From positions 1-64,000 of the forward strand of contig UBQW01000058.1 in NCBI GenBank assembly GCA_900467745.1: a stretch of 64,000 nucleotides of DNA. The letters run 5' to 3'. Within the stretch, counting starts at the first letter, position 1, and each line of letters opens with the position of its first letter. The notes beneath the pieces are model-generated. The model was not told where the DNA came from. It searched no databases and saw nothing but the letters and a program-made list of their open reading frames with translations. Made by a program: the position numbers and the translations under genes. This DNA is from Hyphomicrobiales bacterium. GTDB lineage: Bacteria; Pseudomonadota; Alphaproteobacteria; Rhizobiales; Rhizobiaceae. Positions 32,959 to 41,403 of this stretch are shown here, piece by piece.

Positions 32959-33822
32959 ATGGTCGCGAAGTCAGACATTCGTCCTCTTGAGACCCAAGGT
33001 TCGCTCAAGGCGATGGACCCGATCTGGGATAGCCTGCGCGAGGAAGCGCGTCTTGCCGCCGAAGCCGATCCGGTGCTGGCGGCATTTCTGTATTCGACCG
33101 TGCTCAACCATCGTTCGCTCGAGGAATGCGTGATTTACCGCATCTGCGAGCGTCTCGATCATCCCGACATGCAGGCGATCCTGCTGCGCCAGACCTTCGA
33201 CCAGATGCTGGCCGACTGGCCGGAATGGGGCGCCATCCTGCGCGTCGACATCCAGGCCGTTTACGACCGCGATCCGGCATGCCTGCGCTTTATGGAAGCG
33301 CTGCTCTACTTCAAGGGTTTCCACGCGCTGCAGACCCATCGCCTCGCGCATTGGCTGCTCAATCGCGGCCGCCGTGATCTGGCGCTCTACCTGCAGAGCC
33401 GCTCGTCGAGCGTCTTCCAGACCGACATCAACCCGGCCGCCCGTATTGGCCGTGGCATCTTCCTCGATCACGCGACCGGCCTCGTCGTCGGCGAAACCGC
33501 CGTCATCGGCGACAACGTGTCGATCCTGCACGGCGTCACGCTCGGGGGCACCGGCAAGGAGGGGGCCGATCGCCATCCGAAGATCGCCAGCGGCGTCTTG
33601 ATCGGCGCAGGCGCCAAGATCCTCGGCAATATCGAGATCGGTCATTGCTCGCGCATCGCCGCCGGCTCCGTCGTGCTGAAGGCGGTGCCGCCGAAGACGA
33701 CAGTCGCGGGCGTACCCGCCAAGGTGGTCGGCACGGCCGGCTGTTCGGAACCATCCCGGCTCATGGATCAAGTGATCATCGACCAAGTGATCGTGGACCA
33801 GGTGATGGGCGCCGACATCTAG
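32959..33822 (+). CDS. cysE: Serine O-acetyltransferase
   Basis: Acetylates serine to O-acetylserine, the first committed step of cysteine synthesis. 287 residues: an N-terminal helical domain (about 15-150) and a left-handed beta-helix of hexapeptide repeats (INPAARIGRGIFLDHATG, VSILHGVTLGGTGKEG, HPKIASGVLIGAGAKILGN). The ATG at 32959 follows AAGGAG; the longer open frame is not supported. The C-terminus ends in three tandem copies of a five-residue unit (MDQVI, IDQVI, VDQVM) not usual in the family. The C-terminal tail of CysE normally docks cysteine synthase. Confidence 0.93.
   Translation: MVAKSDIRPLETQGSLKAMDPIWDSLREEARLAAEADPVLAAFLYSTVLNHRSLEECVIYRICERLDHPDMQAILLRQTFDQMLADWPEWGAILRVDIQAVYDRDPACLRFMEALLYFKGFHALQTHRLAHWLLNRGRRDLALYLQSRSSSVFQTDINPAARIGRGIFLDHATGLVVGETAVIGDNVSILHGVTLGGTGKEGADRHPKIASGVLIGAGAKILGNIEIGHCSRIAAGSVVLKAVPPKTTVAGVPAKVVGTAGCSEPSRLMDQVIIDQVIVDQVMGADI
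33763..33807 (+). repeat. Three tandem 15-base repeats at the end of cysE
   Basis: Three 15-base units in frame (33763-33777, 33778-33792, 33793-33807), each reading as xDQVx. They differ from each other at a few positions. They lie at the 3' end of the cysE coding region. Confidence 0.75.
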
Positions 33823-33959
33823 GCGCTTTCGCGTCGCTTATCGCGACAACATGGCCTGAAGAACGGCGGGGAAAGCGGTGTCACAACCGGCTCCGCGCCT
33901 TTACAGGCCCATCTTTCCCATGCAAAAAGCGGCCATTGAGACCGCTCAGGAGATGCATT

Positions 33960-34163
33960 GTGAAGCCCGAAGAAATCAAGAAACTCGACGCCTATTTCAA
34001 ACGCACGTTCAACCCGGAAATGATCGTCAAGGCACGTCCGCGCAAGAACGACTCCGCTGAAGTGTACATGGGCGAGGAATTTCTGGGCGTCGTCTACATC
34101 GATGACGAGGACGGCGACCGCTCGTACAACTTCTCGATGGCGATCCTCGACGTCGATCTCTGA
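33960..34163 (+). CDS. DUF3126 family protein
   Basis: 67 residues. The sequence (EEIKKLDAYFKRTFNP, VKARPRKNDSAEVYMGEEFLGV, DGDRSYNFSMAILDVDL) is that of the small DUF3126 family found widely in Alphaproteobacteria; no function is known. The start is a GTG at 33960 with CAGGAG 9 bases before it; no ATG fits the family N-terminus. It sits between cysE and a DUF3597 gene, each apparently separate. Confidence 0.88.
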   Translation: MKPEEIKKLDAYFKRTFNPEMIVKARPRKNDSAEVYMGEEFLGVVYIDDEDGDRSYNFSMAILDVDL

Positions 34164-34272
34164 TCCGGTAGCGAGCTTCGTCTCGCGCCGATTGTGCCTG
34201 GGCCGCGACGTCGCGGCCTGGCCGAAATTGCTGGTCCCGCTCTGGACCACCCGGTCTTGCGCCCCATCTTGG

Positions 34273-34292
34273 GCTTGAGCATGTGCTCAAGC
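34273..34292. promoter_or_regulatory. Perfect 9-bp palindrome before the DUF3597 gene
   Basis: GCTTGAGCA-TG-TGCTCAAGC lies 22 bases upstream of the start codon. It is perfect and compact. It could be an operator or an RNA hairpin close to the ribosome site (AAGGGGA). Confidence 0.5.
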
Positions 34293-34313
34293 GCCATCAA
34301 GGGGAAACCGGAC

Positions 34314-34748
34314 ATGGGTATTTTCGACAAGATCAAACACGCAATCTGGGGTGAAGCGCACGCCGCCGAGGCAACGCCGGCCGCTGCACCTAAGATCGAG
34401 CCCGCGCAGGCGCCGATATCGCCTTCCGCGGCCCCGAGCCCGTCTCCGACCCCTGCACCCACATCGCCAGCCACTTCCGCGCCATCGACCTCGGTCGATA
34501 TCGCCATGGTGCTCGACGCCGCCGTCAAGAAGAGTGGCCAGAAGCTCGATTGGCGCCGTTCGATCGTCGATTTGATGAAGGCAGTCGGCATGGATGCGAG
34601 CCTGACCGAGCGCAAGGAACTGGCGACCGAGCTCGGCTATACCGGTGACAAGAACGACTCGGCGACGATGAACATGTTCCTGCACAAGGCGCTTCTGAAG
34701 AAGCTGTCGGAGAATGGCGGCAAGGTTCCGGCCGATCTGCTCGACTGA
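34314..34748 (+). CDS. DUF3597 domain-containing protein
   Basis: 144 residues. Opens with MGIFDKIKHAIWG, then a Pro/Ala/Ser-rich linker (about 15-60), then the DUF3597 domain (VDIAMVLDAAVKKSGQKLDWRRSIVDLMKAVGMDASLTERKELA). The C-terminal module resembles small helical BON-associated or LysM-linked domains seen in alphaproteobacterial proteins; its role is unknown. No signal peptide. The ATG at 34314 has a good AAGGGGA site. Confidence 0.85.
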   Translation: MGIFDKIKHAIWGEAHAAEATPAAAPKIEPAQAPISPSAAPSPSPTPAPTSPATSAPSTSVDIAMVLDAAVKKSGQKLDWRRSIVDLMKAVGMDASLTERKELATELGYTGDKNDSATMNMFLHKALLKKLSENGGKVPADLLD

Positions 34749-34902
34749 TCGTCGTCGAGAAGTATTCGCGGCTCGCAACCGAGTTTTTATTCAAAGCTTA
34801 CGGTTGCGGCCGCCTGATATATTTTAGCGAAATCAATTAAAGACGTACGTCGCTCGGAAATCGGGCCAGAATTACAATTGCTACCGCAACCAATGATTGT
34901 TT

Positions 34903-34940
34903 TGCATTGCACAAAGTCGCTTGACTTCGTGTGCGGTGCA
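34903..34940. promoter_or_regulatory. Two TGC-NNN-GCA sites in the phasin promoter
   Basis: TGCATTGCA (34903-34911) and TGCGGTGCA (34932-34940) lie 29 bases apart (centre to centre), 40-80 bases before the phasin start. TGC-rich dyads of this sort are the binding sites described for PhaR/AniA, the repressor of phasin genes. The arms also form an imperfect hairpin with each other. Confidence 0.55.
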
Positions 34941-34980
34941 GCTAACGTTGTTCATAGACGCACGGCAAAGGAGGATAGTC

Positions 34981-35349
34981 ATGCTGAATTTTGAGGACAT
35001 GAATCGCAAGAGCAAGGAAGCCATGGACGCGGTGCTGAAAAGCTACTCGGAAACCGCCAAGGGCATGCAGGCGATCGCGACGGAAACCACCGAATATTCC
35101 AAGAAGTCTTTCCAGGACGCTGTCACGCATTTCGAGACGCTCTCGGGCGCCCGCAGCTTCGAAGCCGTCTTCGAGTTGCAGACCAGCTTTGTGAAGTCCG
35201 CCTATGAAAACTTTGTCGCTGAAGCGACGAAGCTGACGGAAATGTACTCCGACATCGCCAAGAGCGCCTACAAGCCCTACGAGGCGCCGGTCGCGGCCGC
35301 CGCCAAGGCAATGAAGCCGGCGCCGGTGGCGACGCAGACGGCGGCCTAA
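34981..35349 (+). CDS. Phasin family protein
   Basis: 122 residues, a helical amphipathic protein of the phasin_2 type. Residues about 1-95 show the family pattern (MNRKSKEAMDAVLKSYSETAKGMQAIATETTEYSKKSFQDA), and the tail is Ala/Pro/Lys-rich. Phasins coat PHA granules and control their size and number. It matches the PHA synthase at 10 kb. A strong AAAGGAGG site precedes the ATG. Expression is likely controlled by a PhaR-type repressor through the upstream TGC dyads. Confidence 0.88.
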   Translation: MLNFEDMNRKSKEAMDAVLKSYSETAKGMQAIATETTEYSKKSFQDAVTHFETLSGARSFEAVFELQTSFVKSAYENFVAEATKLTEMYSDIAKSAYKPYEAPVAAAAKAMKPAPVATQTAA

Positions 35350-35383
35350 GCTTAGCGCACACGTCTCTTACCTCTTGAAATAC

Positions 35384-35422
35384 AAAGACCGGCTACGCAT
35401 CTGCAGCCGGTCTTTTTGTTTT
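35384..35422 (+). terminator. Rho-independent terminator after the phasin gene
   Basis: AAAGACCGGCT (35384-35394) pairs with AGCCGGTCTTT (35405-35415), followed by TTGTTTT. Confidence 0.9.
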
Positions 35423-35608
35423 GCCGTCAGGCAGTCTCAAATCTGCGCGCTATTTTTGTGTCTTTGCGCCTGACGCGGGCGAATTGTGATTGCAGTGTGA
35501 AGCAAGGGGCTTAAAATCGCTCTATTATGAACTAAGTTAGTAGTCAGACATTCGGCGGGTAAAGCACATCTCCCATGCTCCGCCGGGTTGATCGAGGAAC
35601 GAATGAAA

Positions 35609-35962
35609 ATGATCGCAACTCCCGTCCGGATGCAGGATGATAGCGAAAGGAACGGGGACAACGGAAATCGCGGCACCTCGGTCATAACGCGCACCAAACC
35701 GAAGACCAAGAAGCCTAACCTGTACCGCGTGCTTATTCTGAACGACGACTACACGCCCATGGAATTCGTCATCCACATCCTGGAGCGGTTTTTTCAGAAG
35801 GACCGTGAAAGTGCCACCCGCATCATGCTGCATGTCCACAACCACGGCGTTGGCGAATGCGGAACATTTACATACGAGGTGGCGGAAACCAAGGTGAGCC
35901 AGGTGATGGACTTCGCCCGACAGCACCAGCATCCGCTGCAATGCGTCATGGAAAAGAAGTGA
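35609..35962 (+). CDS. clpS: ATP-dependent Clp protease adaptor ClpS
   Basis: 117 residues. The conserved block YRVLILNDDYTPMEFVIHIL and HNHGVGECGTFTYEVAETK are the N-degron-binding pocket and ClpA-binding face. It hands substrates with destabilising N-terminal residues to ClpAP. I use the ATG at 35609, 9 bases after GAGGAA, giving a family-length protein; ATG 35603 and a TTG at 35588 are alternatives. It lies 10 bases before clpA, in one operon. Confidence 0.94.
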   Translation: MIATPVRMQDDSERNGDNGNRGTSVITRTKPKTKKPNLYRVLILNDDYTPMEFVIHILERFFQKDRESATRIMLHVHNHGVGECGTFTYEVAETKVSQVMDFARQHQHPLQCVMEKK

Positions 35963-35972
35963 GGATCTGAAC

Positions 35973-38474
35973 GTGCCAACATTTTCGCCTAGTCTTGAGA
36001 AGGCGCTCCATCAGGCACTGACCTTTGCCAACGAGCGGCATCACGAATATGCGACGCTCGAGCATCTGCTGCTCGCCCTGATCGACGACGCCGATGCGGC
36101 AGCCGTCATGGGTGCCTGCAACGTCGATCTCGTCGCGCTGAAGAAGACGCTCGTCGAATACGTCGACAATGAACTTTCCAACCTGATCACCGGTTACGAT
36201 GAAGATAGCAAGCCGACCTCCGGCTTCCAGCGTGTCATTCAGCGTGCCGTGATCCATGTGCAGTCGTCCGGCCGCGAGGAAGTGACCGGCGCCAACGTGC
36301 TCGTCGCCATCTTCGCCGAGCGCGAAAGCCATGCTGCATACTTCCTGCAGGAGCAGGAAATGACCCGCTACGACGCGGTCAACTACATCTCGCACGGCAT
36401 CGGCAAGCGCGCCGGCTCTTCGGAGAACCGCACGCCGCGTGGCGCCGAGGAAGGCGAAGCCGAGAGCAAGCCGAATGCCGCACGCGGCACCGAGGAAGAG
36501 GGCGGCGCCAAGAAGCAGCAGGACGCCCTGAAGGCTTATTGCGTCAACCTCAACGAGAAGGCCAAGACCGGCAAGATCGATCCGCTAATCGGCCGCCACG
36601 CCGAGGTTAACCGTACCATCCAGATCCTGTGCCGCCGTTCGAAGAACAATCCGCTCTACGTGGGCGATCCCGGCGTCGGCAAGACGGCGATTGCCGAAGG
36701 TCTGGCCAAGCGGATCATGGAAGGCAAGGTTCCGGAAGCGCTGGCCGATGCGACGATCTTCTCGCTCGACATGGGCACGCTGCTCGCCGGCACCCGCTAT
36801 CGCGGTGATTTCGAAGAGCGCCTGAAGCAGGTCGTCAAGGAGCTCGAAGAGTATCCGGGTGCCGTTCTGTTCATCGACGAAATCCACACGGTGATCGGCG
36901 CCGGCGCCACCTCTGGCGGCGCGATGGATGCATCGAACTTGCTGAAGCCGGCTCTGTCTTCGGGCGCGATCCGCTGCATCGGTTCGACCACCTACAAGGA
37001 ATATCGTCAGTTCTTCGAAAAGGACCGCGCCCTGGTGCGTCGCTTCCAGAAGATCGATGTGGCTGAGCCGTCCATCGACGACGCCATCGCGATCATGAAG
37101 GGGCTGAAGCCTTACTTCGAAGAGTATCACCACCTGCGCTACTCGAACGACGCCATCAAGACGGCGGTCGAGCTGTCGGCGCGCTACATCTCCGACCGCA
37201 AGCTGCCGGACAAGGCGATCGACGTGATCGACGAAACCGGCGCGGCCCAGATGCTGCTGCCGCCCTCCAAGCGCCGCAAGCTGATCACCGAGAAGGAAAT
37301 CGAGGCGACCATCGCCACGATGGCCCGCATCCCGCCGAAGAGCGTGTCGAAGGACGACGAAGCCGTTCTCGCCAATCTCGAGCAGGAACTGCGCTCGGTC
37401 GTCTACGGCCAGGATCTCGCCATCGAAGCGCTCTCGACCTCGATCAAGCTGGCACGCGCCGGCCTGCGTGAACCCAACAAGCCGATCGGCTCATACGTCT
37501 TCTCCGGCCCAACAGGCGTCGGCAAGACGGAAGTCGCCAAGCAGTTGGCCTCGTCGCTCGGCGTCGAGCTTCTGCGCTTCGACATGTCCGAGTACATGGA
37601 GCGGCACACGGTTTCGCGTCTGCTCGGTGCACCTCCCGGCTATGTCGGCTTCGACCAGGGCGGTCTCTTGACCGATGGCGTCGACCAGCATCCGCATTGC
37701 GTGGTTCTGCTCGATGAAATCGAAAAGGCCCACCCCGACATCTACAACATCCTGTTGCAGGTGATGGACCACGGCACATTGACCGACCACAACGGCAAGA
37801 AGATCGACTTCCGCAACGTCATCCTGATCATGACGACCAATGCGGGCGCGTCGGAAATGGCAAAGGCCGCCTTCGGCTTCGGTTCGTCCAAGCGGACGGG
37901 CGAGGACGAGGAAGCGCTGAACCGCATCTTCACGCCGGAATTCCGCAACCGTCTCGACGCGGTCATTCCGTTCGCGCCGCTGCCGACAGTGGTCATCCAC
38001 AAGGTCGTGCAGAAGTTCATCATGCAGCTCGAAGCCCAGCTTTCCGAACGGAACGTTACCTTCGACCTGCACGAGGATGCGATTTCGTGGCTGGCCGAGA
38101 AGGGCTACGACGAAAAGATGGGCGCCCGTCCGCTGGCGCGCGTCATCCAGGACGTCATCAAGAAGCCGCTGGCCAACGAGATCCTCTTCGGCAAGCTGAA
38201 GAAGGGCGGGGTCGTCAACGTCACTGTCGGACCGAAGGAAGACGGCAAGCCCGGCATCATCCTGGAAGCTATCTCGGACACCGCGCCGATCAAGCCGAAG
38301 CCGGAAGCCGAGGTCGTGCACCCGGAGGTGGACGACGAGGATGACGGCGAGCTGAAGACGAAGGCCAAGGCCAAGAAGGCCACGGTCAAGAAGTCGAAGG
38401 CAGCAGCGGTTGCCGAGCCCGAGGTAAAGAGCGCGCCGAAGAAGGGCGCGGTGCCAAGGGTGCCGAAGAAGTAA
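35973..38474 (+). CDS. clpA: ATP-dependent Clp protease ATP-binding subunit ClpA
   Basis: 833 residues, a two-ring AAA+ unfoldase that feeds ClpP. N-domain (about 1-145), first nucleotide domain with Walker A GDPGVGKT (231-238), second with GPTGVGKT (512-519), and a C-terminal sensor domain. The E. coli protein is about 758 residues. The extra length is an inter-domain linker at 145-185 and a C-terminal Lys/Ala-rich tail from about 770 (LKTKAKAKKATVKKSKAA). The start is a GTG at 35973 with GAGGA before it. Transcribed with clpS. Confidence 0.96.
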   Translation: MPTFSPSLEKALHQALTFANERHHEYATLEHLLLALIDDADAAAVMGACNVDLVALKKTLVEYVDNELSNLITGYDEDSKPTSGFQRVIQRAVIHVQSSGREEVTGANVLVAIFAERESHAAYFLQEQEMTRYDAVNYISHGIGKRAGSSENRTPRGAEEGEAESKPNAARGTEEEGGAKKQQDALKAYCVNLNEKAKTGKIDPLIGRHAEVNRTIQILCRRSKNNPLYVGDPGVGKTAIAEGLAKRIMEGKVPEALADATIFSLDMGTLLAGTRYRGDFEERLKQVVKELEEYPGAVLFIDEIHTVIGAGATSGGAMDASNLLKPALSSGAIRCIGSTTYKEYRQFFEKDRALVRRFQKIDVAEPSIDDAIAIMKGLKPYFEEYHHLRYSNDAIKTAVELSARYISDRKLPDKAIDVIDETGAAQMLLPPSKRRKLITEKEIEATIATMARIPPKSVSKDDEAVLANLEQELRSVVYGQDLAIEALSTSIKLARAGLREPNKPIGSYVFSGPTGVGKTEVAKQLASSLGVELLRFDMSEYMERHTVSRLLGAPPGYVGFDQGGLLTDGVDQHPHCVVLLDEIEKAHPDIYNILLQVMDHGTLTDHNGKKIDFRNVILIMTTNAGASEMAKAAFGFGSSKRTGEDEEALNRIFTPEFRNRLDAVIPFAPLPTVVIHKVVQKFIMQLEAQLSERNVTFDLHEDAISWLAEKGYDEKMGARPLARVIQDVIKKPLANEILFGKLKKGGVVNVTVGPKEDGKPGIILEAISDTAPIKPKPEAEVVHPEVDDEDDGELKTKAKAKKATVKKSKAAAVAEPEVKSAPKKGAVPRVPKK

Positions 38475-38481
38475 AGCGAAT

Positions 38482-38511
38482 AAAAAAGGCGGCTCCCGGG
38501 CCGCCTTTTTT
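38482..38511. terminator. Rho-independent terminator after clpA
   Basis: AAAAAAGGCGGC pairs with GCCGCCTTTTTT around the loop TCCCGG or a part of it. The T run on the plus strand and A run on the left make it usable in both directions, matching the minus-strand Dabb gene that ends at 38564. Confidence 0.9.
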
Positions 38512-38563
38512 GATGTTTCGGAGCCTGTGTCTCCGACACGCGAACGCTGCCCAGAAACGCTGG

Positions 38564-38854
38564 TCAGAGCGGTGTGTAGTCGATCTCGAGAAACTCTTCG
38601 ACCTCGGGCACCCAATGATCGCGGACAAAGGCCGTGTGTATGGGATGCTCGTTGTAAGCGTCGTATCCAGCCTGATTCTCGAACTCCATCGAAAAGCCGA
38701 AAGCGAAGCTGTTCTTGCGGCTGGTCTGCCGCAACTGCTCGAAATTTCCTACACTTGGGATCGTGGTGAGGATGAGTGCTGCGTCAAGAAACGCCTTTTC
38801 CTCGGCGGATCCTTCCGCGTGCTTCAGGCGAAATGCCACGGTATGACGTATCAT
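38564..38854 (-). CDS. Dabb (stress-responsive alpha/beta barrel) protein
   Basis: 96 residues. The N-terminus MIRHTVAFRLKHAEGSAEEKAFLDAA and the later SMEFENQAGYDAYNEHPIHTAFV are the hallmarks of the Dabb domain, a small dimeric ferredoxin-like barrel. Members act in varied ways (stress proteins, polyketide cyclases) and this one cannot be placed further. The HIT gene lies 67 bases upstream on the same strand. Confidence 0.86.
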   Translation of the reverse strand: MIRHTVAFRLKHAEGSAEEKAFLDAALILTTIPSVGNFEQLRQTSRKNSFAFGFSMEFENQAGYDAYNEHPIHTAFVRDHWVPEVEEFLEIDYTPL

Positions 38855-38921
38855 CGGTGTCCTCCTGATGTAGATGCGTGCAGCCTAGTCGGCCTCATCA
38901 ATCAGAGCTCGGCGTTGTCTA

Positions 38922-39347
38922 TCAAAGCGCCGCTTTGATCTTCTCGGCATTCGCCGCCAGCACGGCGCCATCTTCCATCTGGCCGGAATGCGGCTTCAGC
39001 GCGATGCCTTCGTGGCGCGGGATGACGTGGAAGTGGAGGTGGAAGACGGTCTGGCCGGCGGCCGGTTCGTTGAACTGGCAGACGAAGACGCCGTCGGCGT
39101 CGAAGGCTTCCTTCACCGCGTTGGCGATCGTCTGCACGACGGGGATGGTCTTGGCGAGTGCGGCCGGATCGGCGTCGAGAAGGTTGCGCGAGGCGGCCTT
39201 CGGCACGACAAGCACGTGGCCCGGCGCCTGTGGCATCACATCCATGAAAGCCAGCGTGTGCTCGTCCTCGTAGACCTTGACCGAGGGGATCTCGCCACGC
39301 AGGATCTTGGCGAAGATGTTGTTGGTGTCGTAAGCCGCGCTCGTCAT
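38922..39347 (-). CDS. HIT-family nucleotide-binding protein
   Basis: 141 residues. The histidine triad is HLHFHVIPR near residue 105, following IFAKILRGEIPSVKVYEDEHTLAFMD. This is the Hint branch, which hydrolyses purine nucleoside phosphoramidates; the cellular substrate is unclear. Followed on the same strand by the Dabb gene and preceded by the FemAB-like gene 52 bases away. Confidence 0.92.
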   Translation of the reverse strand: MTSAAYDTNNIFAKILRGEIPSVKVYEDEHTLAFMDVMPQAPGHVLVVPKAASRNLLDADPAALAKTIPVVQTIANAVKEAFDADGVFVCQFNEPAAGQTVFHLHFHVIPRHEGIALKPHSGQMEDGAVLAANAEKIKAAL

Positions 39348-39399
39348 CTTTTCTCTCCTGATGGTGTCCTGTTCGCGTAGCCCGGCAAAGGCGAGGGCG

Positions 39400-40590
39400 T
39401 CAATCCTCCTGTAGCCGCTCGCCGCGACGGAACGGGCTGTGCTCGCTCAAAATCTCGTTCATGTGCTCGACGTCATCGCGCTCGCGGGCGAGATAATCGC
39501 CGATCGCCTGGCGAAGGCCCGCATGGGCGACATAGTGGGCCGAGTGCGTTGTCACCGGCAGGTAACCTCGGGCGAGCTTGTGCTCTCCCTGCGCACCCGC
39601 TTCCACCCGCTTCAGCCCCTTGGCGAGGGCAAAATCGATCGCCTGGTGATAGCAGACCTCGAAATGCAGGAAGGGATGATCCTCGATGCAGCCCCAATGC
39701 CGGCCGTAGAGCGTTTCGGAGCCGATGAAGTTGATGGCGCCGGCGACGTAGCGGCCATTGTGCTTGGCCATGACAAGCAGGATATCCTCGGGCATGCGCT
39801 CGCCGATCAGCGAGTAGAACTCCCGCGTCAGATAGGGCCGTCCCCATTTGCGGCTGCCGGTATCCATGTAGAAGGCGAAGAACTGGTCCCAGATACCCTC
39901 GGTCAGGTCGCTGCCGGTCAGCCAGTCAATGCTGATGCCGTTTTCGAGCGCCGCCCGACGTTCCTTGCGCAGCGCCTTGCGCTTGCGCGAGGCGAGCGTT
40001 TCCAGGAATTCATCGTGATTGGCATAGCCGTCATTGATGAAGTGGAACTGCTGGTCGGTGCGGTGCAGATACTCCTCGCTCTCCAGCACCGCCATCTCGT
40101 CGTCGGGCACGAAGGTGATATGCGCGGAGGAGACACCGAGGCGACGCACGACTTCCTTCAGGCTCTCTGCCATCGCGTCCTGCACGGCCAGACGCGGATA
40201 GTCCTCGGCGACCAGTAGGCGCGGCCCGGTGGCGGGCGTAAACGGGATCGAGCATTGCAGCTTCGGATAATAGCGGCCGCCGGCACGCTCGAAGGCGTCG
40301 GCCCAGCCATGGTCGAAGACGTATTCGCCGCGACTGTGGTTCTTCAGATAGCCGGGCAGGGCGCCGACGAGGCGCCCGTCGTCCGTCTCAAGCAGCATGT
40401 GGTGCCCGAGCCAGCCCGTCTCCGCGGTTGCCGACCCCGATTCCTCGAGCGACGACAGGAAGGCATGCGAGACGAAGGGATTGTAGGCGATCGATATGTT
40501 TGATCGGGAGGCCCCGGCGAGCTTGGACCAGCTCTCCGGGGAAATCGCGGTGAAAGACCGCTCTATGCGGATTGAAAGTTCATCAGTCAT
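39400..40590 (-). CDS. FemAB/DUF482-type GNAT-fold acyltransferase
   Basis: 396 residues of the peptidoglycan biosynthesis/recognition family (PF04339-like), built of two GNAT-like folds. Signature stretches are PFVSHAFLSSLEESG at the N-terminus, then DEFLETLASRKRKALRKERR, IEDHPFLHFEVCYHQAIDFA and GAQGEHKLARGYLP. Function is not established for the group; related Fem proteins add amino acids to peptidoglycan precursors. I use the ATG at 40590; a TTG 24 bases earlier is also open. No strong ribosome site is visible. Confidence 0.83.
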   Translation of the reverse strand: MTDELSIRIERSFTAISPESWSKLAGASRSNISIAYNPFVSHAFLSSLEESGSATAETGWLGHHMLLETDDGRLVGALPGYLKNHSRGEYVFDHGWADAFERAGGRYYPKLQCSIPFTPATGPRLLVAEDYPRLAVQDAMAESLKEVVRRLGVSSAHITFVPDDEMAVLESEEYLHRTDQQFHFINDGYANHDEFLETLASRKRKALRKERRAALENGISIDWLTGSDLTEGIWDQFFAFYMDTGSRKWGRPYLTREFYSLIGERMPEDILLVMAKHNGRYVAGAINFIGSETLYGRHWGCIEDHPFLHFEVCYHQAIDFALAKGLKRVEAGAQGEHKLARGYLPVTTHSAHYVAHAGLRQAIGDYLARERDDVEHMNEILSEHSPFRRGERLQED

Positions 40591-40683
40591 GGAGCGAATG
40601 CGAGACCGTTTCAATGATTTGGGGGCATTGCCAGTCTGCGCATATCTTGATGAAAAAGCGAGGGCTTGTTGAAAAAGCGAGCG

Positions 40684-41403
40684 TCAAACGGACGCGCGCG
40701 GGTCGAAGCCCTCGAAGGTCATCTGGTCGGCGTTTTCGAAGGTGTGCTTGCGCGCCTTCTCGTCGCGAACCGTCCAGGTGATGACGACGATGCCCTTCTC
40801 TCGCTCTGCGGTGATGAAGGGGTTGGGCAGGTCGGCATAGAAATAGGAAATGAAGTCGAGACCGTGTTTCATAGCCTTTTCATGGGCTTGGAACTCTTCC
40901 GGCTTGTTTCCGCCGGCCGTCAGCCCGATCGGGTAGGGCGCGTTCAGCGCCTTCAGTTCCTTCAAGAGCCAATGGTCGAAGCTCATCAGCGCCACCTGGC
41001 CTTCATAGCCCTCGAGCTCTTCCAGCACCGCTTCGACAAAGCCTTCATCGTCGGTTTCGCGGCCCTTGAGCTCGATCACGAGCGGCACTTTTCCCTTCAC
41101 AAGTTCGAGAAGTTGGCGAAGCGTCGGGATCTTGTCGGCCGTTCCGCCGACGGAGAGCATGCCGAGTTCTTTCGATGTACGCTCGCGCACGTCGCCCTTC
41201 AGATTGCACAGGCGCTCGAGGTTCTCATCGTGAAAGACGACAGGAACGCCATCCGAGGCGTAGTGCAGGTCGCACTCGATCGCAAAGCCGGCCTCGACAG
41301 CGCGCGCGAAGGCGGAAAGCGTGTTTTCCCACACCACCTTGTTCTGGTCGTGATAGCCGCGGTGGGCGACGGGACGTTCCTTAAGCCATGCTGCAGAGGT
41401 CAT
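40684..41403 (-). CDS. Glycerophosphodiester phosphodiesterase
   Basis: 239 residues of the GDPD TIM-barrel family, which hydrolyses glycerophosphodiesters to glycerol 3-phosphate and an alcohol. AHRGYHD (catalytic His-Arg), ENTLSAFARAVEAGFAIECDLHYASDG (metal ligands) and PVVFHDENLERL (general-acid His) are present. No signal peptide, so it is cytosolic. Its start overlaps the RidA stop by one base (TAATG), so the two are one transcription unit. Confidence 0.92.
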   Translation of the reverse strand: MTSAAWLKERPVAHRGYHDQNKVVWENTLSAFARAVEAGFAIECDLHYASDGVPVVFHDENLERLCNLKGDVRERTSKELGMLSVGGTADKIPTLRQLLELVKGKVPLVIELKGRETDDEGFVEAVLEELEGYEGQVALMSFDHWLLKELKALNAPYPIGLTAGGNKPEEFQAHEKAMKHGLDFISYFYADLPNPFITAEREKGIVVITWTVRDEKARKHTFENADQMTFEGFDPRASV

